Source: Candidatus Kapaibacterium sp.
Lineage (GTDB): Bacteria; Bacteroidota; Ignavibacteria; Kapaibacteriales; UBA4661
Assembly: GCA_025455065.1 (NCBI GenBank)
Contig: JALONG010000006.1
Location: 62,001 to 126,000, forward strand
Reading direction: 5' to 3'
DNA length: 64,000 nt
Shown here: positions 26,601 to 35,819 of the stretch, in pieces
Layout of the letters: every line of letters starts with the position of its first letter
Numbering within the stretch: the stretch's first letter is position 1
Translations under genes and position numbers: made by a program
The notes under the pieces: model-generated
Seen by the model: the letters and a program-made list of their open reading frames with translations, nothing else
Told to the model about the DNA's origin: nothing
Database searches by the model: none

Positions 26601-26745
26601 CAAGGCGTAGTGAGCCTGTGAGACTGCCTCGCTCTTGTGCGGAGGCAATCGTCAAAGACAGCACAAACTGTATCAGGGCAATGACAAATACAGTGTTTTT
26701 GCGCAGTTGTGGTGCTGAGAACGAAAAAAAAGAAAAGCGTTTCAT
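23608..26745 (-). CDS. Large secreted carboxypeptidase-regulatory-like repeat protein with T9SS sorting domain
   Basis: A 1045-residue exported protein. The signal peptide (KNTVFVIALIQFVLSLTIAS, then AQ) is followed by about eight to ten repeated beta-sandwich domains of the carboxypeptidase-regulatory type, each with a G-x-Y-T-L or G-x-F-x-L turn (VSGGEFVMSVTNGTYRVTV, DANGNFTLLVDASRF, DVNGNYTLRNIPNGSYNLTP). The C-terminal 85 residues (VTPNPVASGKALISYMLPSA, then a VEIWNMLGQ strand and LPTGMYICRI) form a type-A Por secretion signal, so it should cross the outer membrane by the type IX system and be anchored on the surface. Start ATG 26745 from the signal peptide. Function beyond adhesion or scaffold unknown. 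Confidence 0.88.
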   Translation of the reverse strand: MKRFSFFSFSAPQLRKNTVFVIALIQFVLSLTIASAQERGSLTGSLRLVSTASTLTGMLGGVQMRFVSTTDASVSTTLTNPNGVFSLSNVTAGTYTLTPVQDGAIFFPVSTTVTITTSDIAQVSFDFVPPLPRITGQVIGATTALPFPFALVNVIGGGTRFTASVDALGRFNIPVSTAGTYTVTPTTSSLRAAFAITPRVASSQVDANGTVQGLPTFLAFLPQYRLQGLVRTLAGEGISGNTAIRIEELGPNGTAVNTLATTAIVSVSGGEFVMSVTNGTYRVTVSYGSLSPVTITPNPQIIGVTDANVNMGTITITNRRYQIRGRVITTNGALVIPLAQIPIRIEQFGTNQSIGNAVTDANGNFTLLVDASRFTGVPLRLFITLNGFTFTNNGVAFDNVLALDGLRDDLQMGDINAIRIPDRQFPVSGSVLYPNRQPVQVPIIAIVTNANSVQLTTREIPLTVSADGRYTISGVTSGVFRISLRAQNLVFSPSQFDIVMPRDVGAEFNFEATMSPITINGQIQTILGEPVFGVQMRVNGSPNTPPTTTDALGRYSLQVSGQYPGSRWFVFPTQQGSTFYPPNRLVVSSLVQPALGAMDFRATSTTNTLPLSTINGKITVFSNDGRERGLGGVLISDGTRTATSDVNGNYTLRNIPNGSYNLTPVLDGYVFTPNTLQASILGGNTTQNQNFVSRLRTDTSNLPPFIQTPINDIPIIAAATTQIPLTSVFVDANNDSLSITTTVEDPTLLRTRIRTNMLMLDGLSEGNTMVSVIANDNRGGTTTASFRVFVSRPFSTPRIFVRPRGNVNTNINAAIVIDPQAVLAAAGLPPMPSEKGTASLTSLSGELGAFNSKCECVGSIVWNAGNSAVLPVWGEDEESEVPGMKFSEPIHIRFVDNIERRSRRTRAMYLYNVPPGLWPIDQAIATNILVEGQDDPCQSVQNVVMSAHSDGQTLGASVTPNPVASGKALISYMLPSAGMVNVEIWNMLGQRISTPASGYQSSGEQRVDFNVEELPTGMYICRIQSSSEGSSGTRNVATVRLSVIR

Positions 26746-26987
26746 AGTGCGTGATTCCTGCAAGTTACTCGTAAGAACAAAATCCATACTTGACCCAATA
26801 TACGGCTTTTGAAGTCTAAATTATTGATAAATAAGCGTGTGGAGCTAATGTTGAGGCGTTTTGCAAATGATTGGACAAGGCTTCTGCCTACGACATTTGC
26901 TGTGGCGAATTTCGGAAAAAAAATCGAATGAAAAAAGTACCGAAAAGTATGATTCTTTTATGACCAAAAGTCATAGTGTCGGTGGTT

Positions 26988-28253
26988 TCACCGTGAAGTG
27001 TTCTGCGTGAAGTGTTCTGTAAGTTCTTCCGCAAGTTCTTCCGTCGTGTCGTGTCCATCCGTTAAACCGACTTCCTGTTTTTGCCAAATATTGCCCGAAA
27101 AGCGCTCCAGTGCTGTGATTGCCTCCAGCGTCAGTGCATCACAAACGGCATACCCTTCAGGCGATAACGACAAGCGCTCAGGTGTATTAACAAGTAGAGC
27201 ATCTTTGGTGAACTCTTGAATCATCCCTCGCAAAGCCGCATCAATCGAAATCCCAAAATCGCGCATAAATTCACGCTTGCGGATGCCTTGTGAGCGCAAT
27301 TCCAAAAACGTCCGCTCAAACATTCGGTCGGTATCGCTGAGAAACTCACTATTGGTCAAAGGCAGCAAACCCGCATGAACGCTATCGGTGTAACGCTTCA
27401 AACTCCGCACGTTCCAATAGCGCATGAAACCTTGCTCACCGGAAATATACCCGTGCGCCGACGGTCCGAAACTCACGTATTCATCGCCCTGCCAATAGAT
27501 GCAGTTATGACGGCAAAACTTCCCATCGGTTGCAAAATTTGACACTTCGTATTGCTTGTAACCGTGCTGCGCCAGTGTCTGAATCGCCCACGCATACATT
27601 TCGGCATCGTGTTCTTCGTGCTGAGGCTGCACTTCGCCGCGTTCACGCATGGCATTAAGCGGCGTTCCGGGTTCAAAAATCAGGCTGTATGCCGAGATAT
27701 GGTCGGTCTTGAGGGCGATAGCTGTTTCCAAATTGCGCTGCCAATGACGGAATGATTGATTCGGCAATGCAAACATCAAATCCAAATTCACATTCTCAAA
27801 ACCCGCATCACGACTAAGGTTGATAGCTTGAACGGCTTCGTCTTTGGAGTGGATTCTGCTCAAAAAGCGCAAGTCTTCTTCAAAAAACGATTGTACACCG
27901 TAACTGATGCGGTTGATTCCCAAGCGGCGATAGTGCTGAAGCGACTCGCGGGTGATTGTGCCGGGGTTGCACTCCATTGTCCATTCCGCATCGTCAGCAA
28001 AGGTAAAATGCTCATGCAAACAAACAATGATACGCTTCATCTGTTCAGGACTCAGCAATGACGGCGTTCCGCCACCAAAAAACACGGTGTCAAAATGGTG
28101 TTTGCTTTGGGGAAGCAATGCTGCACGAAGCCTGATTTCTTGCTGCAATGTCTCCACAAACCCCGCAATCAAATGCGTTGTTTCCAGCGAGTAAAAATCA
28201 CAGTAAATGCACTTTTTCTCGCAAAAGGGAATATGGAGGTATAGTCCGAGCAT
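26988..28253 (-). CDS. hemW: HemW-type radical SAM protein (heme chaperone)
   Basis: A 421-residue radical SAM protein. The cluster motif is PFCEKKCIYCDFYS (Cx3CxxC near residue 11), followed by FFGGGTPSLLSPEQM, GINRISYGVQSF and DLMFALPNQ, the set that marks HemW (formerly annotated oxygen-independent coproporphyrinogen oxidase-like). HemW carries heme to its targets and lacks the extra Cys used by true HemN, and here the residue after CDF is Tyr. C-terminal HemN-type wing present. Sits between the T9SS cargo gene and the first tandem-OmpA gene on the same strand; an imperfect hairpin TATGAC...GTCATA lies just past its stop. Confidence 0.93.
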   Translation of the reverse strand: MLGLYLHIPFCEKKCIYCDFYSLETTHLIAGFVETLQQEIRLRAALLPQSKHHFDTVFFGGGTPSLLSPEQMKRIIVCLHEHFTFADDAEWTMECNPGTITRESLQHYRRLGINRISYGVQSFFEEDLRFLSRIHSKDEAVQAINLSRDAGFENVNLDLMFALPNQSFRHWQRNLETAIALKTDHISAYSLIFEPGTPLNAMRERGEVQPQHEEHDAEMYAWAIQTLAQHGYKQYEVSNFATDGKFCRHNCIYWQGDEYVSFGPSAHGYISGEQGFMRYWNVRSLKRYTDSVHAGLLPLTNSEFLSDTDRMFERTFLELRSQGIRKREFMRDFGISIDAALRGMIQEFTKDALLVNTPERLSLSPEGYAVCDALTLEAITALERFSGNIWQKQEVGLTDGHDTTEELAEELTEHFTQNTSR

Positions 28254-28310
28254 AGTTTAAGATTGACAAGTGTGCTTTTCCGAAGTGTTCCGGCTTGAAT
28301 TCAAGCGTTT

Positions 28311-30725
28311 TTAACTTCCAATCGTCTCCACCGACACATTCACCGTGCGGCAGTAAAAGCGCCCTTCGGGTGTGGTGTTGTCGTAGAGCAGCGTATCTTC
28401 GCCGTAGCCTTGCGCCTTCGAGAGCGGTTGGTCAATGATGCGGGCGAGTTCCGTTGCGCGTTGGCGCGACAGTGTGCGGTTGTAGGCGTTGTCGCCTGTG
28501 CGGTCGGTGTAACCCGCGATGCTGACTTTCGATTTTGGCGTGATGACTTCGTTGATAAATTTGATGATACGCTGATTTTGCTCGCTAATTTCGGACTTGT
28601 TAAAACCAAACAATACCAAGCTAAATTGTTCGATTTTTCTATCCGGTAAAATCACGCGCTCGACGGGCAAGAACCCGTGCGCAAAGCCGCTTTTCCCCGC
28701 TTCGTCTTTTGCCGACAGCGTAAATTCAAGCGGCGCTCCGGTGAGTTTCAGGCTTTTTTCGCCTTGTTTCGGCGGAGTCCAATCAATTTTCATCGGTAAT
28801 TGTGTCGGTTCTGCCGCGCCAGCCATGACGGTATTTTCGACGTTTGCGCTGTCTTCCGATGTAAACTGTTTTACATCTTGCCCTTGATTAAATGCCACGA
28901 GCGCCCATTCTTTCACCTTTTCATCGGTTTTTACAAAAGGGCGGAAGCGGATGGTGGGCGGATTGGAAACGCGCATGGTATCGCTCAAAAGCACGGGGTC
29001 TAAGACTTCTCGCACCGACGAACTAATCTCCACACGGCGATTTTCCTCGATTTTGTCCGGCTCTGTTTTCGGCACGGAGGCTTGTTCCGAAAGATTCCGC
29101 GATTTCACGATAACCCTGTTTGCGCCGATATTCCATGCGTCCAGCAAATACTTCCTCACTGCTTCCGCACGTGCCGCCGAAAGCGCGATATTCCCGTCTT
29201 CCGCACCCACACCCGCATTGCAGCCCGTGAGCGTAATGACGGCATCGGGATATTGGCGCATCCGCTTTCCGATGATGTTCAGCATGGTGCGGTAAATTTC
29301 CAGTGTGTTGGATTGATAGAGCTTATCCACATCGAACAGCGCCGATTGTTCCGATGTCAGTCGCGTGTAGCGTTCATGCAGTGTGGAAGATTGGTCGTCG
29401 AAAAAAATATAGTTCAAAAGTGGCACATAACGCTGCACGACAAATTCCTCCAAGCGCAACTGCACAATTTTTTTCTCCTCACCTTTGTCATTCACCCCGA
29501 CGGCGCTTATTTCCACATCCATTCGCGGTGGAGGCGTTGAATAGAGCGTATCGGTGCGCCGCAGCGTCTCGGTAATGGAGCGAACCCGCTTTCCTGCTTC
29601 TGCGGTGAGCAATGTATCACGCGAAAACGAGGAAATTCCCACCATAAAGGGGATGCGCACTCGCTTTTGATAGACTATCACTGTATCAATTTGCCGACGC
29701 TCTTCGTACTGCTGAATAACTTCTTCCTGACGATAAAAGAGTGAAATTCCTGCGCGAAATTGATGGATTGTCCATTGTAAATTCTCCACGACCGAGTTCA
29801 AACCCCACATTCCAAAGGCTTCCGGCTGCACCGAAAGTCGCCCCAAACCTTCTGCCAGATTCAATCCGGGAATCGGAATTTCATAACCGATGCCGCCCAT
29901 GATGGAAAGCGGTATTTCGTTCAAGCGAGGAATCGTGCCGCTTGGCGAGTTATGTTCAATAGGGTTTTGCGGAAAAACTACGCCGCGAAATTCATCTGGT
30001 AAGACCGTGCGCTGGTCAAAACTGCGTGAAAGCATAAAACCTACGCGCCCACCAATGTACAATTTCAAACTTTCGGGATTGCCCAGAGGCGTTATAATTG
30101 CTGCGGGTTCAAGAGCAACCGACGAAAGATTCGCGTTCAAAAAATGGTTCAGCGTGGCATCAATAAAATTGAAATCGCGTGTCGGCAAAAAAACCTGCTC
30201 AACCGCAGAAAGGCTTGTGTTGTGTGCTGCAAAGGAAAATCGCGCAGAAATACCGAAGTAGGGCGAAAGCGCCGATTCAAACGCCACACCAAAACTCGGT
30301 ACAATGCTCTGCGCACCGCCAAAGCGGATGGTATCTAGTTCATCGTTGCGTTTGTTGAGTTTTGCTATGCCCGGAAGCTCAACAAAATCCGCATTGTGCC
30401 AATTCAAATGCCCTGCTCCGAACAGCCCCACCCGTATTTGCGGGTATGCAGGAGGGAAATTCGCCCATGTTTGCGCGTCAATCTGTTGTGAAGATTGCGC
30501 CGCCGCGGAACTGGATTTCACAACGACGGATTTTGTCGCCGTAGGTTTTGAGGGGCTTGGTCTGGTGTTGCTTTGAGCGAATAGAGCATAGTTCGCTGAC
30601 AACGCACAAAGGAGAGCGCACAGCGTAAAGTAAACACAACGGGAAAAATTATTGCGCCACAAACGCGCCAAATGGAGACTGCGTATGCTAGGACAAGGAA
30701 AGGAAGTAGGCTGTTGTAAAGTCAT
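28311..30725 (-). CDS. Envelope protein with beta-barrel-like N-terminus and two OmpA-like domains (paralog 1)
   Basis: An 804-residue exported protein. After a long basic leader the hydrophobic CVYFTLCALLCALSANYALF acts as signal peptide. Residues 60-330 look like an outer-membrane barrel or porin-type domain (GLFGAGHLNWHN, GVAFESALSPYFGISARFSF). An OmpA-like peptidoglycan-binding module follows at about 430-560 (VITLTGCNAGVGAEDGNIAL, ending EENRRVEI), then an Ig-like linker, then a second OmpA-like module at the C-terminus (VSIAGYTDRTGDNAYNRTLS). It would tie the outer membrane to peptidoglycan. Paralogs lie at 31780 and 43537. Divergent from xerD. Start uncertain by 13 codons. Confidence 0.83.
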   Translation of the reverse strand: MTLQQPTSFPCPSIRSLHLARLWRNNFSRCVYFTLCALLCALSANYALFAQSNTRPSPSKPTATKSVVVKSSSAAAQSSQQIDAQTWANFPPAYPQIRVGLFGAGHLNWHNADFVELPGIAKLNKRNDELDTIRFGGAQSIVPSFGVAFESALSPYFGISARFSFAAHNTSLSAVEQVFLPTRDFNFIDATLNHFLNANLSSVALEPAAIITPLGNPESLKLYIGGRVGFMLSRSFDQRTVLPDEFRGVVFPQNPIEHNSPSGTIPRLNEIPLSIMGGIGYEIPIPGLNLAEGLGRLSVQPEAFGMWGLNSVVENLQWTIHQFRAGISLFYRQEEVIQQYEERRQIDTVIVYQKRVRIPFMVGISSFSRDTLLTAEAGKRVRSITETLRRTDTLYSTPPPRMDVEISAVGVNDKGEEKKIVQLRLEEFVVQRYVPLLNYIFFDDQSSTLHERYTRLTSEQSALFDVDKLYQSNTLEIYRTMLNIIGKRMRQYPDAVITLTGCNAGVGAEDGNIALSAARAEAVRKYLLDAWNIGANRVIVKSRNLSEQASVPKTEPDKIEENRRVEISSSVREVLDPVLLSDTMRVSNPPTIRFRPFVKTDEKVKEWALVAFNQGQDVKQFTSEDSANVENTVMAGAAEPTQLPMKIDWTPPKQGEKSLKLTGAPLEFTLSAKDEAGKSGFAHGFLPVERVILPDRKIEQFSLVLFGFNKSEISEQNQRIIKFINEVITPKSKVSIAGYTDRTGDNAYNRTLSRQRATELARIIDQPLSKAQGYGEDTLLYDNTTPEGRFYCRTVNVSVETIGS

Positions 30726-30806
30726 TGGGTAAACAAAAAACAGTAGTTCTGCATCAAAAAGCAAAATACAAAAAACTCGGCAGACGGAAAAATGGTTACA
30801 AAAGCG

Positions 30807-30814
30807 TATTTTTG
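30807..30814 (+). promoter_or_regulatory. Promoter -7 box of xerD
   Basis: TATTTTTG matches TAnnTTTG and lies 33 bases before the xerD ATG at 30848. It falls inside the longer open frame from 30725, which therefore is unlikely to be translated from its first codon. Confidence 0.5.
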
Positions 30815-30847
30815 TGGTTCAAGCAACAAACTTTTTTCGACCATGCT

Positions 30848-31783
30848 ATGACAACAAGTGTTCAAGAGCGCCAAACCGTCGCACCTGCTTTGATGCACCG
30901 TGAACTGAAACAGTTTACTCATCATATCGCCTTGGAGCGGGGTTTGGCAGAAAATACCGTTAGTTCGTACACGATAGATTTGACGCGCTTTATTGAGTTT
31001 TTGCAGGAGCGCAATGTCAAATCTTTTTCGGAAGTTATCTCGCGGCATATCACCGATTTTTTGGCGATGCTTGCCGATATTGGCTTGGGAACAAGTTCGC
31101 GGACGCGGTATTTGTACTCAATTCGGTCTTTGTACCGATTTTTGTGTAACAATCAATTATCAGAACACAACCCGTCGGAACTCGTGGATTTGCCGAAGAC
31201 GCAGCGTCTTCTGCCCGAAGTCCTGTCCTATCCGCAAATCACAAAAATCCTTGAACAGCCCGACACATCACGCCCCGACGGATTGCGCAACCGCGCACTC
31301 TTGGAAATGCTCTACGCCTGCGGTTTACGTGCTTCCGAAGCCTGTAATTTGCAGCAGCGCGATATTCTCTGGGAAAACGAGGTTATCCGCGTTTTTGGTA
31401 AAGGCTCGAAAGAGCGCATCGTTCCTATCGGTAAGACGGCAATGGAATGGGTAAGCCAATACAAACGCCTCGCCCGTCCGCTTTGGATAAAAGACAACAG
31501 CGACACCGCCGATACGCTTTTTTTGAACCAACGCGGGAAGCCGCTTTCGCGGATGTCGGTGTGGAATATCGTTCACGATTCGGCGGTGGCAGCGGGAATT
31601 GACGAAGTGCATCCGCACCTTTTTCGTCATTCGTTTGCGACGCATTTGCTGGAAGGCGGGGCGAATTTACGCGCTGTTCAAGAAATGCTCGGTCATGCGG
31701 ATATTGCAACAACGCAGATTTATACGCATATTGACCGCGAATACATCAAAGAAGTTCATACATCTTTTCATCCTCGCGCATGA
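30848..31783 (+). CDS. xerD: Tyrosine recombinase XerC/XerD type
   Basis: A 311-residue site-specific recombinase that resolves chromosome dimers at dif. Catalytic residues visible: Arg in YACGLRASEACNL, Lys in VFGKGSKERIVPI, the HLFRHSFATHLLEGGA motif (His and Arg), His in MLGHADIATTQIYTH, and a final Tyr nucleophile in that motif. The N-terminal SAM-like domain (VSSYTIDLTRFIEFLQ) is present and length is typical of XerC/D. It is not next to an integron or phage gene. Its stop overlaps the start of the second OmpA-like gene (ATGA), so the two may be coupled. Confidence 0.94.
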   Translation: MTTSVQERQTVAPALMHRELKQFTHHIALERGLAENTVSSYTIDLTRFIEFLQERNVKSFSEVISRHITDFLAMLADIGLGTSSRTRYLYSIRSLYRFLCNNQLSEHNPSELVDLPKTQRLLPEVLSYPQITKILEQPDTSRPDGLRNRALLEMLYACGLRASEACNLQQRDILWENEVIRVFGKGSKERIVPIGKTAMEWVSQYKRLARPLWIKDNSDTADTLFLNQRGKPLSRMSVWNIVHDSAVAAGIDEVHPHLFRHSFATHLLEGGANLRAVQEMLGHADIATTQIYTHIDREYIKEVHTSFHPRA

Positions 31784-34236
31784 AATCACGCTTTTGGTCT
31801 CTTTTTTTCTTTCGGAAAAAGTTTCTGCAAAAATCACTGCATTATAGCGCTGCACATATCATTCCGGTCGTTACGCCTTTCGGCGTTAAGGGCACAGACA
31901 AGAATGTCTATGCTACGGAAGTCAGATTTGAAGCCCGATTTGAAGCCCGAATAAACGCCATTCGCAGCGTCTTGTGTACAGCAACAGCCGTTTTTGCTCT
32001 GTTTCTTTGCTGCACGTCAGAAAGCCTTGCGCAGATTCCCGCCGACAAAAAGCCCACGCGTAGCGATACGGCGAACATTCTCATCTCCGGCAAACGTGAA
32101 AGTATCGTTACAACGCGCCCAAAACGGGAACTTCCGGGTTACCAATGGCTTCTGGGCTTTTACGGAACGGGCGCTTTACAGCAACACACGGGTAATTTCG
32201 GCTATTTGGCGGGGATGACACCAACAGTTGCCGCAGATTCAAGTTTTGGTGCGGCTTCGGCGCTTGCGGGCGGCTTGGGCGCTGTTGTTGATTACCGTTT
32301 GTCGTCGGCATTTCAAGTGCAGATGCGCTTGGGTGCAAGCATCAGTGCGCCGGAGTTCTTTTTGAAAGAGCGCTTGGGCTTTGCCGGAGCGGATTACGAC
32401 ACAATTTTCGCTGCGCACCGCCTCCGAACATCACTTATCAACCTTCATTTTGCGCCATCGCTGGGCTTCAGGGTTCTGGAACAGCTTTTTCTGAACATAG
32501 GCGCAGAAGCGACATATACGCTTGTTTCGCAGTATTCCTACACCGATTCGCTGTTTCCCGCTTACGCCGGACCCTACAAAGACCGCTCCTATCCTCAATC
32601 CGGCAGTATTCAACCAAGTTTGGCGCTTTCGGCATTTGCAGGGCTGGATTGGTTTATTCCTATTTCAAGAAACACCTTTTTAACGCCCTTTGTGCGGTAT
32701 CATTTTCCACTTACAAGTATCGCCGAAACACGCTTTGGCGGCAGAACGCTCTTGCGCTTTTCCGACACGCTCCGCACCCCAATTTCACAAGGTTCGTGGA
32801 CGTTTGGTTCACTGCAAGCCGGTGTGTCGTTTCAGTGGGGCGAAGGCTCAACCAATCCCGTTATCCGCGAAACCGTGTATGAGCGCGATACGTCGTCGGT
32901 GATTGTGGAAGGCGGTCAAGAGCGCTTACGCTTGCGCTCGACGGAAAGCGGCTTGGTGACAAGCGAAGAGAACGGTTTAGTGGTGGAGCGCACGGTCATT
33001 CACGAATCCTACATCCGCGAAGTACCGAAACAAGTGGCTTTGAAGGCGGATGTTCGTGTAACGGGCATTGATTGGGATGGCAAACGCCAACAATCGCCGA
33101 CGGTGATTGTCGAAGAATTTGAAACTGAAACCTATCACCCGCTTTTGCCGCATATTTTCTTCCAAAATGGCGGTGCAGACCTTTTGCAAACGCGCCAAAC
33201 CTTGCTGACAACAACCAAAGCCGCAGACGCTTGGAAAGAAGCTACGTTGCCGAATGGTGCGCTGAATGTTCATGCAAATATGCTGAACGTGATTGGCGCT
33301 CGGATGAAAGCCAATCAGCAAGCGCGTTTGACTGTTACAGGCTGCGTGAGCGATGTCGGCGCGGAAAAAGACAACACCGAACTCGCCATGCGTCGCGCAA
33401 AGGCTGTTCAAACCTACCTTGCAACGATTTGGCGCATCAAAGCTGACCGTATCCGCGTTCAAGCCCGAACACTACCGGAAAAGGCTTCCAGCAGCGAAGT
33501 AGAAGAAGGAATCGCGGAAAATCGCCGCGTGGAACTAAGCGCGAGTGAGCCGACAATCCTTGCGCCCGTTGTAAACCGCTCCATTACGCGCTCAGTGAAT
33601 CCTCCGTCGCTGGAATTGCAGCCGCTTATTGACGCTCCGGCGGGTTTGCGCTCGTGGACAATGGCGGTGAAGCGCAATAATTCCACACTGCAACAGTGGA
33701 CGGGTGAATCGGTAACGGGCGAAGCCCCACCGCCCCAGCAATGGCGGCTTTCCGAGCAGCTTTTGGGTGAGAGCGAAATTCCTCTGAAAGCGACCATCCA
33801 AGCCACAGACCTCGAAGGGCGCGAAAGCACGAAGGAGCAGAGCATTACGGTTCGGCAGGTAACGGTCAAGAAAAAGCGCGTAGAACAAGTACAGGACAAA
33901 CGTTTGGAGCGATTTTCGCTTATGCTGTTCGATTTTGACCGTGCAGAAATCAGTGCGGAAAATTTACCGCTGTTGGGTTTTATCAAACAGCGCATACAGC
34001 CTTCTTCGCAAGTAACAGTCATCGGTTACGGCGACCGCGTTGGTTCACGGGAATACAATCGTGATTTGGCATTCCGCCGCTCAAGCGAAGTGAAAAATTT
34101 CCTGCAACTGCCCGATGACCGCATCAAAATTATTCCCATTGGCAGCGATATTCTGCTGCACGACAATTCCACACCGGAAGGGCGCTCGTACTGCCGCATT
34201 GTGCAGATACTTGTTGCTACGCCGATGGAGAAGTAA
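31780..34236 (+). CDS. Envelope protein with beta-barrel-like N-terminus and two OmpA-like domains (paralog 2)
   Basis: An 818-residue exported protein whose start overlaps the xerD stop by 4 bases. The signal-like hydrophobic stretch (SVLCTATAVFALFLCCTSES, then LAQ) comes after about 60 residues, so the true start may be further in; no internal ATG is obvious. Two direct 12-base units (GATTTGAAGCCC) encode RFEARFEA. A barrel-like domain follows, then an OmpA module (RLTVTGCVSDVGAEKDNTEL, ending ENRRVELSA at about residue 585), an Ig-like linker and a second OmpA module (VTVIGYGDRVGSREYNRDLA). The same order as in paralog 1, with the shared ending TPEGRSYCRIV. Peptidoglycan anchoring inferred. 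Confidence 0.82.
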   Translation: MKSRFWSLFFFRKKFLQKSLHYSAAHIIPVVTPFGVKGTDKNVYATEVRFEARFEARINAIRSVLCTATAVFALFLCCTSESLAQIPADKKPTRSDTANILISGKRESIVTTRPKRELPGYQWLLGFYGTGALQQHTGNFGYLAGMTPTVAADSSFGAASALAGGLGAVVDYRLSSAFQVQMRLGASISAPEFFLKERLGFAGADYDTIFAAHRLRTSLINLHFAPSLGFRVLEQLFLNIGAEATYTLVSQYSYTDSLFPAYAGPYKDRSYPQSGSIQPSLALSAFAGLDWFIPISRNTFLTPFVRYHFPLTSIAETRFGGRTLLRFSDTLRTPISQGSWTFGSLQAGVSFQWGEGSTNPVIRETVYERDTSSVIVEGGQERLRLRSTESGLVTSEENGLVVERTVIHESYIREVPKQVALKADVRVTGIDWDGKRQQSPTVIVEEFETETYHPLLPHIFFQNGGADLLQTRQTLLTTTKAADAWKEATLPNGALNVHANMLNVIGARMKANQQARLTVTGCVSDVGAEKDNTELAMRRAKAVQTYLATIWRIKADRIRVQARTLPEKASSSEVEEGIAENRRVELSASEPTILAPVVNRSITRSVNPPSLELQPLIDAPAGLRSWTMAVKRNNSTLQQWTGESVTGEAPPPQQWRLSEQLLGESEIPLKATIQATDLEGRESTKEQSITVRQVTVKKKRVEQVQDKRLERFSLMLFDFDRAEISAENLPLLGFIKQRIQPSSQVTVIGYGDRVGSREYNRDLAFRRSSEVKNFLQLPDDRIKIIPIGSDILLHDNSTPEGRSYCRIVQILVATPMEK

Positions 34237-34303
34237 GCAATGGCGGGGTGTTTGCTCAATTCTGTTGTTGGTACAAGTTTTCCAAAATTCTCACATTTTC
34301 TTG

Positions 34304-35431
34304 ATGAACATTCTCGTTTTGAATTGGCAAGACCGCATGAATCCCTCTGCCGGAGGCGCAGAAACGCATTTACACGAGATTTTTTCACGTGTTGCTGCCA
34401 AAGGACACGCTGTAACGCTGTATTGTTCGGGGTTTGAGGGCGCACCCAAAGAGGAAATGCTGGACGGGATGACGGTTATCCGCGAAGGTGCGCGGAATAC
34501 GTTTAATTTTTTTGTTCCATGCCGCTACAAACGGGACTTTCGCTATCGAAATTTTGATATTGTCATTGACGACATCAACAAAATTCCCTTTTACACCCCT
34601 CTGTATGTGCGAAAGCCGCTTCTGGCAATAGCGCATCACCTTTTTGGCTACAGTATTTTCACCGAGGCAGGAATACTTGCGGGAACGTATGTGTATGGTG
34701 CGGAAATGCTGCTCCCGCGCATATACAAAAACGTGCGGTTTGCGGCGGTTTCGGAAAGCACAAAAGCGGAACTTGTCGGCAAAGGGCTGCAAGTGGGGAA
34801 TATCACGGTGATTCCGAATTGCATCAATCAAGCACAATTCCCTTTTTCCGTTATGGAGAAGCCTGCCGACGTGCCGATTATCACGTATTTTGGTCGTTTG
34901 AAGCGCTACAAAAGTGTGCATCATCTTTTGGAAGCGTTTGCGCTTGTGCAGGATGAATTTCCGCAGGCGAGGTTGCGCATTATGGGCAAAGGCGATGCGG
35001 AAGCGGAACTGCGGGAATTATCACAAACATTGGGCTTGAAAGGGAATACCGTAGAATTCCTCGGCTTCGTGCCGGAAGAGCGTAAAGCAGCACTTTTGAG
35101 CGAGTCTGCGTGTGTGGTGAATCCGTCTATGAAAGAAGGTTGGGGAATTATCAATATCGAAGCCAATGCGTGTGGCGTTCCGGTGATTGCGGCAGATGTC
35201 CCCGGTCTGCGTGACGCGGTGAAGCATAATCACAGTGGCTTGCTGTATGAATACGGTAATGTCGGTGCATTGGCAAATGCTTTACGGCATATTCTCGCCG
35301 ATGCACCTTTGCGTGAGCGCCTGCAAGAAGGCGCAATAACCTTTGCACGGCAGTTCGATTGGGACAATTCAGCAGAAGCAATGATACGCGAAATGGAACG
35401 ATGTATCTCGCTTTTAAACTCTCATAGTTGA
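34304..35431 (+). CDS. Family 4-like glycosyltransferase
   Basis: A 375-residue GT-B fold glycosyltransferase. The N-terminal domain opens MNILVLNWQDRMNPSAGGAE; the C-terminal domain has YFGRLKRYKSVHHLLEAFAL and the EX7E-type pair in EGWGIINIEANACGVPVI, which binds the sugar-nucleotide phosphate. Likely adds a hexose to a lipid-linked or surface glycan. The open frame starts at 34115 inside the preceding gene; ATG 34304 matches the usual MNIL start. Follows the second OmpA-like gene by 67 bases. A possible partner is the gmd product, but that gene is 14 kb away. Confidence 0.9.
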   Translation: MNILVLNWQDRMNPSAGGAETHLHEIFSRVAAKGHAVTLYCSGFEGAPKEEMLDGMTVIREGARNTFNFFVPCRYKRDFRYRNFDIVIDDINKIPFYTPLYVRKPLLAIAHHLFGYSIFTEAGILAGTYVYGAEMLLPRIYKNVRFAAVSESTKAELVGKGLQVGNITVIPNCINQAQFPFSVMEKPADVPIITYFGRLKRYKSVHHLLEAFALVQDEFPQARLRIMGKGDAEAELRELSQTLGLKGNTVEFLGFVPEERKAALLSESACVVNPSMKEGWGIINIEANACGVPVIAADVPGLRDAVKHNHSGLLYEYGNVGALANALRHILADAPLRERLQEGAITFARQFDWDNSAEAMIREMERCISLLNSHS

Positions 35432-35668
35432 GAGGTGAAAATCTCATGTGCGCAAAAAATCCTCTCATTTGTGATTTCGGTTTGGGTAGTCAGAAAAGAA
35501 AAATTGACGTTTTTTTGCAAAAAAAGGCAACAACGCTTTCAAAAAGAATTTGGCACGAAATTTTAGACATTTTCTTTACAACTTTGCATCACTACCACTT
35601 ACGAAATAAGCAAAGTAAATTTGGTTGAACAACGTGTGAACTCCTTATCATAGGCACTCCCAAAGGAA

Positions 35669-35718
35669 GGGGAACAGCAGGCGGTACTGGCACGGTGCCG
35701 CCTTTACTGTTTTTATAC
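35669..35718 (+). other. Isolated GC-rich hairpin in a 388-base gap
   Basis: Between the glycosyltransferase stop (35431) and the HAD gene (35820) there is no gene I can support. The gap is AT-rich in its first half and holds a stem AGGCGGTACT / GGTGCCGCCT (two G-T pairs, 5-base loop) followed by TTACTGTTTTT, terminator-like but 240 bases past the glycosyltransferase. It could end a short unannotated RNA or a long 3' UTR. Confidence 0.4.
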
Positions 35719-35819
35719 CCTCCGATGGGCTTTTGTCGTTTCAAATAGGACGTATTGTTTAGCCGCCTTTCCTGTGCAACAAGACTTTTACCGACACCTC
35801 CATTTTTCTTGACAGCCCC

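Noticed and set aside
35669-35718. Possible riboswitch before the HAD gene
   Set aside because: I could not match it to any known riboswitch core; kept only as a hairpin.
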